Source of the DNA: Orthonyx spaldingii
Taxonomy: Eukaryota; Chordata; Aves; Passeriformes; Orthonychidae
Assembly: GCA_013397795.1 (NCBI GenBank)
Contig: VZTJ01005904.1
Coordinates: 246,164-310,163 of the forward strand
Direction of reading: 5' to 3'
DNA length: 64,000 bases
A program made the position numbers and the translations under genes. The notes below the pieces were generated by a model. It was not told where the DNA came from. It made no database searches and saw nothing but the letters and a program-made list of their open reading frames with translations. Below, in pieces: positions 1 through 13,100 of this stretch. The first letter of the stretch is position 1. Each line of letters begins with the position of its first letter.

Positions 1-11
1 GGGGGGGGGGG
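1..11. repeat. Poly-G homopolymer at window edge
   Basis: The window opens with eleven consecutive G residues followed by an A-rich stretch. It may be the end of a longer G-rich tract or a homopolymer sequencing artefact; the window edge prevents a decision. Confidence 0.7.
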
Positions 12-3000
12 AGAAAGAACAACATCAAAAGCATAGAAAGAAGAAACAAAAGCTACTTGATGGCAGAAGACTAGGGAGGCACAGTATTGGTCACTCGGGG
101 GTTTTATCAAAAGATAAAACAGCAACAATGCAGACATCATGGACAAACCAAAAAAAATCAGTCAGTGGAAGATAACAAGGACTGAAGAAACAAAAATTTA
201 AAAGAAACACAATTCTGATTCTTTTTTTAGTGCTGTGATATGAACAGTAACCATTAAACACTAGATATTATTAAGGGATTATGTTATCTCCCAGTAAATT
301 GGGATTTTAAAAGCAGGAGGCATATTAAAAGACATTTGGTTGATAAAATTATTCTTTTCTGCATGTAGCACAGGAGTGCACTCCTCAGCATTTAGGTGGA
401 TACTGACATACCATTGCCTGTCTGATGGATGCACAGACTAACTTTCCTCAAAAGGTGCCATGGGACCCAAGTGTACCCGCAGTTCCCGAGACATTGCAAC
501 AGAGTCTTCAGGGTGATGGCACCATCTCGGCTCGGATGCAGCTGCCACCCCTGAAGTGCACCCCACGTGATTTACCTGGAAGCTGTGCGCCTTTGCTTGG
601 AGGATGCAGATGGGAACAGACTCTGCCGTGGGCTGCCGCATCTCGGTGTCCCCAGCCCATGGATCCCCATGGGGAGGGCATTCAGGGCATGGTGCAGAGG
701 CCCCTGCCTGACAGACGGATGCAGCTCACAGCAGCGTACCCATAGCAGTGCAGGGCTACGGCAGCAGCCAGTGCTCTGAAACCCAGCATTTCCACAAACC
801 ACAGCAGTTCCAAGAGGAGACACGGAAGCCTGGCCTCAGCACAGGCTCTGCCACCCAGGGCTGCATCAGCAAAAGATCAGACAGAAATTCGACTCGAGCT
901 CCATCAAGTGTCCACTCTGCCTCCTCAGCTACAGGCCAAAAGGAGCTTTACTCCCCCCGATTCTCTTTTGCAAGTGGTGACATTAAACACCAGGAGCGGA
1001 ATCACAACCAGAGACCAGGGGCAGCAACAGCGGTCTCCCTTTTTGGAGCCGCTGCCAGTTCTCCCCTCTCCTTTTCCCTCCTGACTACTTTTCACACTTG
1101 AACGGTTCTCGGGGGCGGTAGTCTGCCCACAGGAGACTTTTCACACGCTCTTTGTGGCTGCAGCTGGGAGAGACCTCCCTGATTCCCAGACTGCTTCTTG
1201 AGTACATTACCAGCCCTTGGTAGATGTCAGTTCCCTCCGTCTGTCTTTTGAGCTGTTTGGGGCAGCTCTCCCCTCGCTCAGCCGTAATGAGCTGAGTCGG
1301 GTTTAAGTGCTTAAAAAGCAACTTCCTGGCAATTCAGGGCCTTGCTTTTTGCCAGCATGTGTGCAGAGAGCACTCCCGTGAGCGAGTGACTTGGTTGTCA
1401 GCTCTGAGGGCTTAATGAATGCCTGGCAGCACATCACCAGGCAGCTGCAGAGGAGCAGGAGATGGGAACCTCATCCCCATCCCAGCTGCTGCTAGAAGAC
1501 GACACACGGACAAACCTCAGGAAATGGGCACTGGGGTACAGAGCAGACATGGCAAGGCTGGAGCTGCACACCCCATTCTGTTGCCATGGGACTGATAGCT
1601 CTGATACTGCACAGCCTGTGCTTTTTCTTTGATCTCTGTCCTCTGCAAGCAGACATCTTTCCCCCCTGCTAATTCCTGTGCCTGGAGAATGGGTTCTGCC
1701 AAATTAGTCATCGCTCATGTTCCTCAACTGCCAGCAACCCTGGACAGCAGCATCAGTAACAGCCTCTAAAGAAAATTGCATCCATCCCATTTCTTCTAAA
1801 TTCTTAATTTTGCCATATTTGCAGGCTCTGAGCAATTGCTCCAGCTACCTTCCTTTTGGCAGCTGGAAGTGTCTGGGTACAAATCAGAGACGTCACCAAG
1901 CATCTCTCACCAAATGGGGCTGAGTATTGCCCTTCTTAGTTTCTTTATTCAGTAACTTCACTTTCAGACACAAGACAGCTGAGGGCCCCCTACAGACAGG
2001 TCATTTTCATTTTCCACCTCCCCCATTTTAATGCCTTTAACGTCAGAGTGTTATTTATTGCAAAACTTGTGACATTTTCTCACAGCTTCATGGCAGTATC
2101 ATTCAAAGAAAAGCTTCAAAAATTATGTCCCTTTCATGAGGTCTTACACTGTGTTTGAGCCACTTCTACTCCTCTGGGAGGCATTTCCATCACCACAATT
2201 TTAAAGTCTCAGAGCAGGTCTCCTTCCAACCCGCCCCAGTGCCTCCTGTGGAGCAAGCATCCACACTCAGTGTCATATTATCACAGCTTGATTTTGCACT
2301 TCAGTACCAGCCAGAAATAACTCCAGAAACTGCCCAAGACTTCTAACCTTGTGAGAAAGCAGCTCATAGCCTGGGTCTTGGCATGCTGGTGTAGTTTAGA
2401 AATTCCCCTTCATGCCAAGCAAATGCTTGAGGTTGGCTTTTTCCCAGTTGCCTTTTGGCAAAGCTAAAACCAACTTGTAAAGCATCACCATGGCCAACAC
2501 AGCCCCAGTGCAGGGATGTAGGAGGCCATCAAGCAGGCTGGGCTGGGGGCTGCCCCCCACACTGCACTCCAGAAAGGGATACATCATCTGGGTTTTAAAA
2601 GCACAACGAAGTTAGCAATGCTCCTGAACAGGACAGGTGTTCCCCACAAGCCAGCATTGTTTGCTGGTCAGTAGGAATCCTGGCAGTAATTCAGCTGTGG
2701 TTAATGAGAGGAAAACCTTGGGATAACTCCTTTTCTTCTATAAACTTTATTCTCTGCACCATGGCTGTGCACCAGCACCTGCCAGGGGAGTTTTCAGTGC
2801 CAATAATTATCTTTGGATGAACCAGAGGTAGAAAGCAGCAGCTCAGTCCCTCTTCCCACAGCAGAGAGAGCCCGGCTCTGGGAGCAGCCAAATATGTCTG
2901 GGCTTCCCAGACAGCTTCTGCAACTCACTCTCTGTAGATCTCTCTGATGGAGAGCTCTAAGGTCACATGAAAAAGTTACAACCCAAAATCCCAGAAATTT

Positions 3001-5060
3001 TAAGGCCAGGCTTTCATGTCTCCTTGGGTTTTGAAACTTTCCACTGCTTGCTACATCTCTGCAGCTTGCAAAATCCCAGGATGTGAGGTTCTCCTGAAGA
3101 ACCTGCAAGTGGGGGTACAGCCAGCCCTATCCCTACAGCGTCCCCACAATGCTGACTTCACATCCCTTGAAACCAGGAGGCATTTTTGGGAACATGTGGG
3201 CTGAAGCTCTGCCCCAGCAGTGGCCACTGTGGCCTCTGCCACAAGGCCTGAGAAGATCCCACAAGGGCAAGGCGAAGGGCCCTCACGGCTGCAGCCCCAC
3301 ATGACCATCACCCCGCATTCAGGCTACACAAATTCCTGCTGAAGCACCCTGCTGTCAGCCACATCAGCTCCCAGTGTTGGCCAGTCAGTGACACCTATAA
3401 GAAGTGTTTAGCAGAAGTCTGCTGGCAAAATATCATCCCCCCCCAACACACATGGGAGTAATTACTTTTTCAGGTTTTTTTTCTCAGTTTTTAGTAGTCC
3501 TCACATTCTCCATAAATTTCATTAGCTGGATTTATGTGGTCACTAAACTACACGATACAGTATTATAGGCACAGCAGGAAATTATTTGCTATTCTCGTGA
3601 AAATGAGTATTTCCTAGTTTTGTCAGAGCAGGGAATTACATTATCAGGGAAATAATAACCAGCTGAACTGAAAGAGGGTTTGATTAATGGTAATTACTGA
3701 TTATATGCAGATTACTTTATGGCTTTAATTCTTTGGTCTCCCACTGTTTGCTTGCTAAACCTCTGAAAAAAAAAAGGCAGTGAGTATATGAGAGTCTTGT
3801 TTGTAAGGCAAATTACAGAACCTAATTTGTTGATTACATGAAAGGGAGCAGAGCTCTGCACAGACCAGGATAGCGGCAGGAAGGAGCCAGCAGAGAGCTG
3901 CACTTGTATCCGTCCTCGGCTGCAGCCACTTCTGTGCTGCTCTTCAGCACCCGGTCCACGTTCCCAAGGTTGTCACCCTAACCTGTGCTTGTGGTTAGTT
4001 TTACTGGGACTACAGCAGGCCTGAAGGTTGTCTGTGCCCTTTGTCTTTCACCCCCATTCATCAGGTGGAGATAAGAGCACATATCAATTCATTTGTGCAC
4101 AATATGCACCTAAAAACATTTCTTCCAATTCAGTGCAACAACCAGGCCCTTGCAAACCTTCAGTTTTAACTAGCACTATGCTTTAAGGCATCAGAAGCTG
4201 GTTAGCAAACTACAGGCTGCTTTTGACAGAAAGCTATCCAAAAATAGAGCAGAGCATCACCACTGCTTCTCAGACACTCCTGCCTTTCCAAAACAGGTTT
4301 TCTCTTACTTCCTACAGCAAACCTTCAGCAGACTTGCAATCCCCAGAGACAAAACTAGCCTTTTGATCTTATATATTATTCTTAGTATTGCTGGAGCAAA
4401 ATTTCAGACCATGTTCTCTCTGCAATGGAGAGATGGGGAGTGAGACCCTGCTCCCACTGCCTCTGGCTGCCTCCCCGGCTGGGAAATGTCTTCACTCCCA
4501 TTGTGTCCAGGGCAGCGTGCTGATTGCATGCTGCATTTATTCTTAAAATACATAGCTACACCCTCTTAAGTAAAAAGCAAGTGCTGGGGTTTGCATCAAA
4601 AAATATCACCCCATGTCAGAGCAGGCTCAGGAGCATGACCAGGTGCTCCAGAGTGTCTGGGTGTGTTTGCCTGCAACCACTTTGGCACACCTGCCAGCTG
4701 GGATCTTTCAGCTGCCAGCACTTTATCTAACAGATTAAAGGAGAAAGAGGGAAAGTACTGTAATTGCCAGCCCAAAAGACATCTCTCTGTGTCAGACATG
4801 CCTGCCTGCACCCCTGGGGGTATCAGTGCAGAGGAGCAGGGCTGAGTTGCACCTGCTGAATCCATCAAGGTTGGATGGCACTTGCAGCTCATGTGAGCTC
4901 TGTCCTCATCATGACACGGTGCAGGACCAAATCCAGGCTCCGGGAGGAAGGGTTGGCACCACCAGCATCCCCTTGGGAGCCTCCAGAAAGGCACTCTGTC
5001 CCCTTGGTTGGTACTAGCCACAATGGTACTGGCCCAAATATGGGGCAATGCTGTTCCTTC
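12..5060. other. Non-coding intergenic DNA, no gene seen
   Basis: This stretch lies about 16 kb or more downstream of GPR6. Open frames of 60-150 codons occur on both strands, but none resembles a known protein, none shows a chain of splice-compatible exons, and they overlap each other in several frames as expected by chance in moderately GC-rich DNA. In mammals the next gene beyond GPR6 is WASF1, transcribed toward it. I looked for its acidic C-terminus and WH2 region and did not find them, so WASF1, if it follows here, lies beyond the left edge. Confidence 0.6.
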
Positions 5061-5340
5061 ACAGAATAATAGAACAAGAATAGTTAGGGATGGAAGGAAC
5101 CTTAAAAATCATCTAGTTCCAATCTCCCTGTCATGGGCAGGGATGCCTTCCACTAGATGAGATTGCTCAAAGTCCTATCCAACCTGACCTTGAACACTGC
5201 CAGGGATGGGGCATCCACAGCTCCTCTGGCAACCTGTTCCAGTGCCTCACCACTCTCACAGTGGGGAATTGCTTCCTTATATCTAGTCTATACTTACCCT
5301 CTTTCACTTTAAAGTGAAACCATTAACCTTTGTCCCAAGT
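5061..5340 (-). mobile_element. CR1 LINE 3'-end fragment
   Basis: Read on the plus strand this is the reverse complement of a CR1 3' end. It starts with a degenerate terminal repeat (agaataatagaacaagaata), then a 'ggatggaaggaacctta' segment, 'catgggcagggatgcc', 'caacctgaccttgaacact', 'cctgttccagtgcctcacca' and a final 'ttaacctttgtccc'. This order matches the 3' region of avian CR1 elements. It is a 5'-truncated copy, the usual result of CR1 retrotransposition, and it is moderately diverged. The right boundary is approximate because similarity fades after about 5,340. Confidence 0.9.
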
Positions 5341-5757
5341 CCACGTTACCATTGTCCCCGAGTCTACATTATCCCCCTTGTTAGTAAAGAGTCCCTTTCT
5401 GGATGCAAAATTGTATCCTTGGCTGTTCCCAAGCCCTCAGTAGATGAATATCCCGACTCTGCACCCCGCATGCTGCAATGCAGAATCCCACTGAAGGGAC
5501 AGTGTCTTCAGAAGTGGTCCCCATTCCTGCCGTAATGTTCATGGGACTGTTTTAGTCTTTCTCTTTTGGGCAGGTGGATCCACCAGTAGACTTTTATCTG
5601 CCTGCCAAAGGATTCCACCCTTTGGAATTCTGAACTTTCTGTTCTCCCTTTTCAGGCCATATGTCTTTAGAAGAAAGATGCATGCCCCTTTATGCTGGCC
5701 GGTAAGAGCTATCCATCACCACCTATCCCCTCTCATTTATTTATTTCAGTGCAAGAA
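5341..5757. other. Non-coding spacer between CR1 fragment and CpG-rich block
   Basis: The first ~130 bases may be a highly diverged continuation of the adjacent CR1 element, with weak similarity around 'gagtccctttctgga'. No gene or RNA is recognisable in the remainder. Confidence 0.4.
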
Positions 5758-5781
5758 TAATAATTTAATGGTAATTATAAT
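5758..5781. promoter_or_regulatory. Cluster of five TAAT homeodomain-type cores
   Basis: Five TAAT tetramers start at 5758, 5761, 5766, 5772 and 5778, within 24 bases. TAAT is the core of most homeodomain binding sites. The cluster lies about 90 bp left of an isolated CpG-rich block, a layout that could suit an enhancer. AT-rich DNA produces such cores by chance, so a regulatory role is inference only. Confidence 0.25.
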
Positions 5782-5870
5782 GAAAGAAATACAATTTAAA
5801 GTGAAATGTTTTCCTTTTGGCTGTTTGCTACGGAAAGGCTGCTTCTTCCTCCGCTGTTTCACTAACACCC

Positions 5871-6180
5871 ACGATCAGATAACGTTTGATGAACCACCAC
5901 AAATTAGGATGCAGATGACGTCTCGTTTCTGTGCTGTTTGTGCCTGGAGGCGGTGTGTGCGGTTTTGCTTTATCACCGAGCTGGCTGCCCCCGGGGCTAA
6001 CCACAAACCACTTCAGGACGTGCCGAACACTGCCTGGATGTCGGCGTTTCACACGCACCCAACAAGCCCCCGGACTGCTGCCGGGAGGAGCCGGCTGCGG
6101 GCACGCGCCAGGGATGCGCATCGGGAGGTGGCAGCATTTCACCGCTGCGCCGAGCCCGGCCCGGGGGGAGAATAGCCCCT
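5871..6180. promoter_or_regulatory. Isolated small CpG island without an evident gene
   Basis: Roughly thirty CpG dinucleotides are packed into about 310 bp, while flanking DNA is CpG-poor. Inside are a near-consensus cAMP response element, TGACGTCT at 5916-5923, and two adjacent RUNX-type AACCAC(A/T) sites at 5999-6005 and 6006-6012, with a further ACCACAA at 5896-5902. Open frames cross the block on both strands (165 and 137 codons), but neither is recognisable, as is usual when GC-rich DNA lacks stop codons. It could be the promoter of an unannotated non-coding RNA or an orphan CpG island acting as an enhancer. Confidence 0.45.
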
Positions 6181-9100
6181 TGCCCAGCCACGGTGCTCTG
6201 TTCGAGAGAAAATCAGCAGGTGTTAATCCTTTTGCTTTCAAGGCTCAAGTTTGCCATACTTTCCATTTGCTGCTTATTCCTTTTACAGCTCTCCCCTTTT
6301 CTCTCCTTTTACTTTCCTGTTTTAGAGCTGTTCTCTAGGGGTGAGCTGAGCAACGCTACTACACAGTTATTTCTCTGCACTGAGATGGTGTTTCTGCAGG
6401 GTTCCCTACCTGCAGGAAAGCTGTGATCTTCACAGCGCGGCTGGGAAAACACAGGGACATTGAGGAAAGCTCAATTCCTGATATGTCGATACCACCTTTT
6501 ATAAATACTTAAAGATGGAGGTTCCACCCCAATGGCTAGTCACTTAATTGCCAGTCATGCTGGTGAATTTTTTACATTGTGCTGTTGCTGAGTGGGACTT
6601 TGTTTACAAATCCTCACCGTGTTTGTAGAGTTCTGGGACATGTCAGATCCCTGCTGCTGGGGTGCCCTGTGCCTGTGTACCCCTGCCAGAACAACATCTG
6701 TCCAAACTCTGATTTGCTGATGATGTGGCAAGCTGAAGCCTGGCATCTCCCAGGGATTTTGGAGGAGCAGCCTTTGAAATAGTTTTTATACTTCTGTGGA
6801 AACTTGAAAAGGAGGAAAGCACAGTTTGACTAAAAACATTTGAGTACTCAAGAAACCTCAAGCCTACAAATGATTTTCTGAATATCCATTTTGTCTGTAG
6901 GCATGAGACACTGCAAGGAAGCTTTTTTTTTTAATCAGGCCTTGGAGGACAGGTGATCTGCCACTGGGGCATTATCACTCAGGTTAAAACGAGCATCCTA
7001 CAGGCCGGCACAGCAAGAAATCCCCGGGCTCTCACTCGCTGCTGCCGCAGCCCTCTCCCAATGCACACCCACGTCTGGGGAGGAGCAATCTGCACAGAGT
7101 GGCTCTTTCCACCCCTGGGAAGGAGAGGAGGAAGGTAGGGATGACACCGAGACCTCTGTGTCTCCTGTCCACAGCACAAGTGCCGACCTCCATCCAAGGA
7201 AAGCTGTTTGTCCATGAAGAATGGCTCACAGAGGCGTTTCTCCATGTGCAGCCAGCAGAACAAGCGTTTCACAAAAGAAAACTAGTGAACGCGTATGAAC
7301 TGGGAGCCTACTGCCTCACAAGAGCACCCATGTGGGCGTGGGGTGGTGTTGCTCCCTAGTTTGTGCCTGTCCTGCTCCTTTCAGTGACTCCAGACAAGTG
7401 GAGCAGGGCTAAGCCACGGCATGAGCCAGCATGGCTTCAGCCAAGGGGCCAGACTGCTCAGAAATGAACATGGTTGGCAAGGCAAACAGCCCCCTGAGTC
7501 ATTTTAAATTAAGTAACTGATCCCCCCTCTCATAAATGTTTTTGTGCAAACAGTGGGGCTGCACCTTTATTAGTGACCGGATATTGAGGTATCAGTGCCC
7601 GTGATTTTGGCAGCTTGTTTAAGAGCGGATTTTCCTTTTACAGGTTGCAATAAATAAAGCCAATGATGTTGGCTAAACTATTAGGTTTTTTTTGGCTAGT
7701 TACCTGCAGATTAGAGTTTTCCTATTGGTGTTAACTGCACATATTGCTGTGTCACATACTTTCCTAACAGGAAGGTTTTTATTAGTACAGAAAGAAAATG
7801 CTCTAAGAGTCTTATCTGCCCTTCTCCTCAAGGCAAAACTGACACAAAGAACCAACTATAATACAATATTAACTCTTATTGCAGTCACGTGGCGGTGCTA
7901 AATGTCTGTATTAACCTGATGTTCACATAAAAGTAAATGCTCTGAGAGGATATCAACAAGGGTAGCATATTTTATTTGGCAGTGGATCCCACGTCTCCTA
8001 TGTGTTTTGCTACAACCATTTTAAAGCTGGTAACCAGCAGCCCTGGTTATGCTCAGCAGAGAGAGTACAGAGACAGTGTGTTACAGGTGTGCACTGCCAA
8101 AAATGAAAGACCCATGAATAGTGAACTTGCTCTGTAACACAGATTTTCAAAGCCATGAAAAGGTTTTCAGGCAACAATTACTTAGGGTAGTGAGTGAATA
8201 GGTTTCTGCATAGGGTGATCAGTGCACTGTACAGCTTTATGGATGTTGGACAGCATCTGGCCCCTGATCCTTATTCTGTTCTTTCAGCATCCCTGAGTGT
8301 GTCCAGAAAACTGAATTCTTGTTTGTTGGGTTTTTTTTATCTAACAAAGTTTGACTAATTCAAACTCAGCAGCATGATTGCCTGAACAGATTACCTCCCC
8401 CAGGTTTTATACAAGGTTCTTTGTAGAAAGTTACTGTAATTTAGATAAATGTCTGCTGCTGTCACCAAGCCTATAACTTTGACAAAGACAGCTATTGATT
8501 TTGTCTGATGTGATCTGTCCCATATGAACACACACAGCTTCTCACTCCTCAGCTTATGTGCTATATTATTACTTATTGATTCCCTTATTTGCTTTTATTT
8601 ACCAGCTGTAGAAGTTGGTGGAGTTGTTTGGCAATTATGGGGACTGACTTTCAAGAAGACACTTTGCTTTACTCTAGCTTTCTCGGCAAAACTTGGCCAA
8701 AGTTTGTCAGAGGGATGGCATTATTTTCTGCTACTTTCTATAGGTTCCTGAACAGCCTGAGTGGGACAGAAACTGGGTGAGCCCTTAAGATCCCTGCTAT
8801 CCTGACCTTTCTGTCAAAACCGTAAGGTCTGTCCTCTGAGGTTGCAGACACTGACCTGTGCACATATGCACGTGCACACCTACCTTAGTTCTGCTGTCAG
8901 ATACCATTAATTCTGTCAGTTACCATTAATTATAATTAATGTCTGTGTCCTAATGACATGGACTAGAATTTAACCCTCATTGTTTGTCCAGATTGTTATG
9001 ACTTAGTTTGCAGTTTCTATAGTGCTATATCAGTTGCTACAGAGCATGTACAGCAGACATGAGCATCTCAGGGAGATTTTCTTCCACCCTCTGCTGTTTT

Positions 9101-9904
9101 GGGTAGCACCAGACCCTGCTCACTGGGGGCCCTTCACTCTGCCCAGCTCACACCATAACAATGAGAAGGGCTCAGATCTGGGGCTGGCAGTCTAGCATTA
9201 GGAGCTTGTAGTGGTTCAATAACCCTTCCCTCACATCGTTTGTAGGTAACCTGGAATAAAGAGCATTTTCATAAAAACATTTTACCTGAGACATGTTTCC
9301 TAGACTGTTATTTTTTTGCCATCACTTTCCAAACCCAGCTTTAGCTAAAGAGGAAAGATGATTTATTCCATAATATTTTTGCACGGTATCTCAATTAAAT
9401 ACAATGCTTTGACTGGTACGTGCAGGTACAGATGTCCTCAGACTCCAGTAATTTCTTTTTAAAAACGTGGAGATCAGATGGGTGCAGTAATTAAAGGAAG
9501 TGTACCAAAACACCTCCTGTGGTGAGGGATGATTTGTAGCACCCTCTCCTGGCAATGGGCTTGCACAAAAAAGGCAGACAAAAGGAAGTCCAACAAAAGA
9601 AAAGCTAATTTAAAAAGATGTGTATATACATACACACAGGCAACCTCAGAGTTCAATGCTTGAGTAAGAAGATGCTGACACTCTGCAGGAAATATTTTGG
9701 GGGGAAAGTCTGTCATATTTATTCATAATCAATTCTGCTTCCATGGGCTCCATTCTGGTGTCTAACCATTGCACGAATTGGAAAGTAATCGCAAAGTGTG
9801 GATTAAAGAGAAGGCAGGGAACTGTGGCATTTGTAGCACCTGACTGCCCGCTAGTCAAACAGCAAATTAAAGAAGTACACATGACAGCAACAGTGACAAA
9901 CTAA
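6181..9904. other. Non-coding intergenic DNA
   Basis: No gene is recognisable. The stretch contains only short chance reading frames, scattered oligo-T tracts, and the small tandem duplication and palindrome near 8.9 kb that are listed separately. Confidence 0.55.
8894..8941. repeat. 19-bp tandem duplication running into an 18-bp perfect palindrome
   Basis: The motif CTGTCAG(A/T)TACCATTAAT occurs twice with a period of 19 (starts at 8894 and 8913). The second copy runs into CATTAATTATAATTAATG at 8924-8941, which is its own reverse complement over all 18 bases. The palindrome carries two ATTAAT half sites and central TAAT cores, so it could bind paired homeodomain dimers. It may equally be a by-product of local duplication in AT-rich DNA. 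Confidence 0.6.
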
Positions 9905-10165
9905 ACTAGCTCAGGTAGAGACCACACAAGTTTATTCAACCTGTCACTCTCTCTGGAGGTAGGATCATTCTCTCTGAACTGCTTCAGGTGGATCTTTGCT
10001 TTGAGAGATTTCCAGTGATGAAGTCTCCATAACCTCCCTACACAGATTGTTCCAGTGCTCCTTTGTTTCCAACAGTTTTCCAGTGTCAAGCTTGACTCTT
10101 CCTTTCTGCCATTTAAGCTCATCATTCATTGTTCTACAAACCATAGATTTTAGATGCACAAGATG
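9905..10165 (-). mobile_element. Degenerate ancient CR1-like fragment
   Basis: Plus-strand phrases such as 'gtctccataacctccctac', 'gttccagtgctcctttgtt', 'ttgactcttcctttctgcc' and 'atttaagctcatcattcatt' follow the order seen in the reverse complement of old CR1 3' regions, but with heavy divergence. Boundaries are approximate. A weaker CR1-like stretch near 10,480-10,520 ('atcacccaagtcacttatga') may belong to the same insertion. Confidence 0.55.
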
Positions 10166-13100
10166 TCTTCTCTTTTTTTACAGCAGCTTTCGCATACTGG
10201 AGGAGTTCCCTTGAGCCTTCACAAAGAGTGAGGAGAAGCTCAGCTCATGATACTCCTCCTCCGTGTGTTTACTACATGGCTGTTCACTCCTTATCTTGAT
10301 TTCCACTGCTGATTTCCCCACTGAGTTGCTGTGCTTGGCTCTAACAAAATGTCTTTTGGGTTTTTTTCCCAGAATCTCTTTCAGACTTGATAAGATCATG
10401 TTGAATACCAAGTCAATCCTCTGAGGTAACTGCAGCCCCTCCCTGATGTCTGACAGCTGCCCACTGAGTAAGTATAGTCCCTGCTCCATCACCCAAGTCA
10501 CTTATGAAAAACTTGAATCACACTTTGGGTGAGACAGACACCTGTGACTCAGTACATGCTCCTGCTCTGGCAGCACACCCCCAGTGAGTGCTCTCACAGG
10601 GGGCTTTACACAGAAATTTAACCCAAACGAAGTTCTCCTCCCTTGCTTTTGAGAGGTTACACAGAAGAAGTGGGGGTTGTGTCAGGCTTTCTTCCTTCAC
10701 TGTAACTGTGAAAGATATTTTCACAAAGCAGCTGTCATATTTGTAGAAAGAAAAATAAACACAAACAAGGCACAAAAAAGCAATAACAAGGCTCCCAGGC
10801 TCTGTAGCTTCCTTGGTCATGCCGCCTCTATCAGCTTCAGGTAAGACCTTAGCAATTAAAGCCAGAAAGAATAATATAAACCATGGAGGGTTTTGCTCTC
10901 TCTACAAAGGAACATTTTCAAAAGTTAGAAACCTCCACTCTGAGGTCATGGCATAAAGGAGCTGGCAGAAAGACAACAGTTCTGTCATAGATGGAGTGTG
11001 CAAGCAGCTCTTGGGAAACACAGCTCGATGGGAAACCGAGCCGAGCAATAGCTCTTCTCTCGCCTCTGCTGGGGTGAAGGGGGGGTATGGACCTGGTTAA
11101 CCACAGCACAGCGAGCACAGCACAGCCAGTCGATAGCCCCAAGTGCTGGAACAGCCGAGAAATTGTTGCTATGGATTTATATAGGGTTATACATTTTAAA
11201 GGGAGGCCACCTGAGAGTAATCTTAAGAAGCAGGAACAGCCTCTGTGTGGAAGCAAAGAGAGGTGATACCAGGACAGACAAAGTTATAAACATCATATTA
11301 AGGCATTTGGGAGTGGAGCGAAGGCAAGATGATGTAAAAGCTGCCTTAGGTTGTTTAAAAGATATTTTTATTGCCTGTGGATGATATCTTCAAGGACATA
11401 AATGTGTATTTCTCAGTCTCAGATTGTGATTAAAAATGCCAGCTAACTCCAGACCATGACTGGAGCCTCTCTGAGAGGCAGCGAGGCAGAGTGGGGAGGA
11501 AGGTTTCCGAGCAGCACAGCACCACCACCTGCCCCAGACCTGGGGTTTGTGTGACCCAGCCAGGAGAGAAAAGGCACTCTCTTCCCTGAGGTGGTAATGG
11601 AGGGGTTTGTGGTGGAGCTGGCAGCTGCAGATCCCCTGACCTTTGTTGCCCTCCCCATCTTCCCGTTTTGATCCCTCCCCTCTGCTTCCTGCTCACAGGG
11701 GCAGCCAGGCTTGTGTGTCCATATCAAATGGGAGCCACCACCAGAAGCCAGATGAGGCCACCTGCTGCAGGGTGAGAGCATTTACCTTCACCAAAGGGTC
11801 TGATTGACCTCTCTGACATCTGTAAAAGCAGCTGTGGGGTGTTTTTAGATCAACGTGAACGTGCCTGCATATTGGCTGTGCTCTCTCAGTGGGACTACAC
11901 TGCTACACCCACATTTACCTGTTCTGCTCCTGCCCTGGTGCATGGAAAAAATGAACCACAGGGTATTACCCTGCGTATTGCACCCCAAACACAGGTCTTG
12001 AGGACGTTGTTCAGGCACAACAGGCCCTTTAGAATTATTCTGGCCATAAGATAGCACATAGTGGTGAGGCGGTCTAAGCCTTCAGTATTTACTCTGAAGC
12101 CCTTAGAAGTGTAATACCCTGGGTATCCTGAAAAATACCAGTCCTGTTGTGTCCTTTCACCTCTGCTGATAGGTGACTTTCTAAAAGCAGGGAATAAACT
12201 CCATCAGTCACAGGTGTTTCTAAGGAGTTCTGTGAGACAACTAAGTTGCAGGTCTGATAGATCCAGTCATTTTTGCTTGCATCTCCACCAGACTGGCCCA
12301 CAGACCTTTATAATTTATAGTTTTCCCAGATGCAGTAAGAGCAAAACTGGCGCAGAAGTAGCACTGTTTCCCATGGAGCACTCCCCTCTGAGGGAAGGGA
12401 CTTGTAGAAAGAAAATTAAAATCCACCGAACTCCTCATATGTGAAACCCCTCCGAGGGAAGCAGCAGCAGTGCCATCTGAAAAGAAAGGAAAATGGAGTT
12501 TTGTTTGAGAAAAGGCGGCTCATGCCAAGCGTAGGAAACATACCACTGTCACAGGACCTTCAGGGAAGAGAGAAGAAAGACCACCTTTGAGGGAAAAGGG
12601 AGGTGAAAGGGGTGTCAGGGCAAGGAGACAGGTAAATAGGAATAACATAACCATATGGATGTTGCCAAAATGGGAACAGAAGGCAGACATCCTATCTGTC
12701 CTTGGTATGCAGATACCTTTTTCCAGGAGGAAAAAGACTTTTCTGACGTTCTTTGGTAGCTCTCAAGCAATTCCACTGCTACCTCATCTTCCCGTATCAT
12801 CATATTCTGCCCTGCAGAAGAGGAGGATCACAAAGCACAGGTTTCCACTCAGGCATCCAGCTCTCACCTGTTACTGCACAGAGCAATATCAGATACCTTC
12901 CATGACTTGCACTGTCCAGTGGTGTGCTGTACTCGTGGGAAACAGGGAGCCCTCTCAGCACTGAGTGAGCAACACACTCCTTGGTTTGTGGCAGGGATAA
13001 AATGGGGAGGGGGTGTCAGGGGGCTTGTGCCCTGTTCAGCACTGGCTGAGGCATCAAGAAGTCACTGGAGAGAGGGAAACAGCCACGTACTTTGGCAGAC

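Noticed and set aside
425..1101. Open frames of 106 and 117 codons near the left edge
   Set aside because: They have no similarity to WASF1 or any protein I know, and overlapping frames are present on both strands.
5678..6338. Overlapping open frames of 165, 137 and 135 codons across the CpG-rich block
   Set aside because: They lie in three frames on both strands and have no recognisable domain; GC-rich DNA without stop codons explains them.
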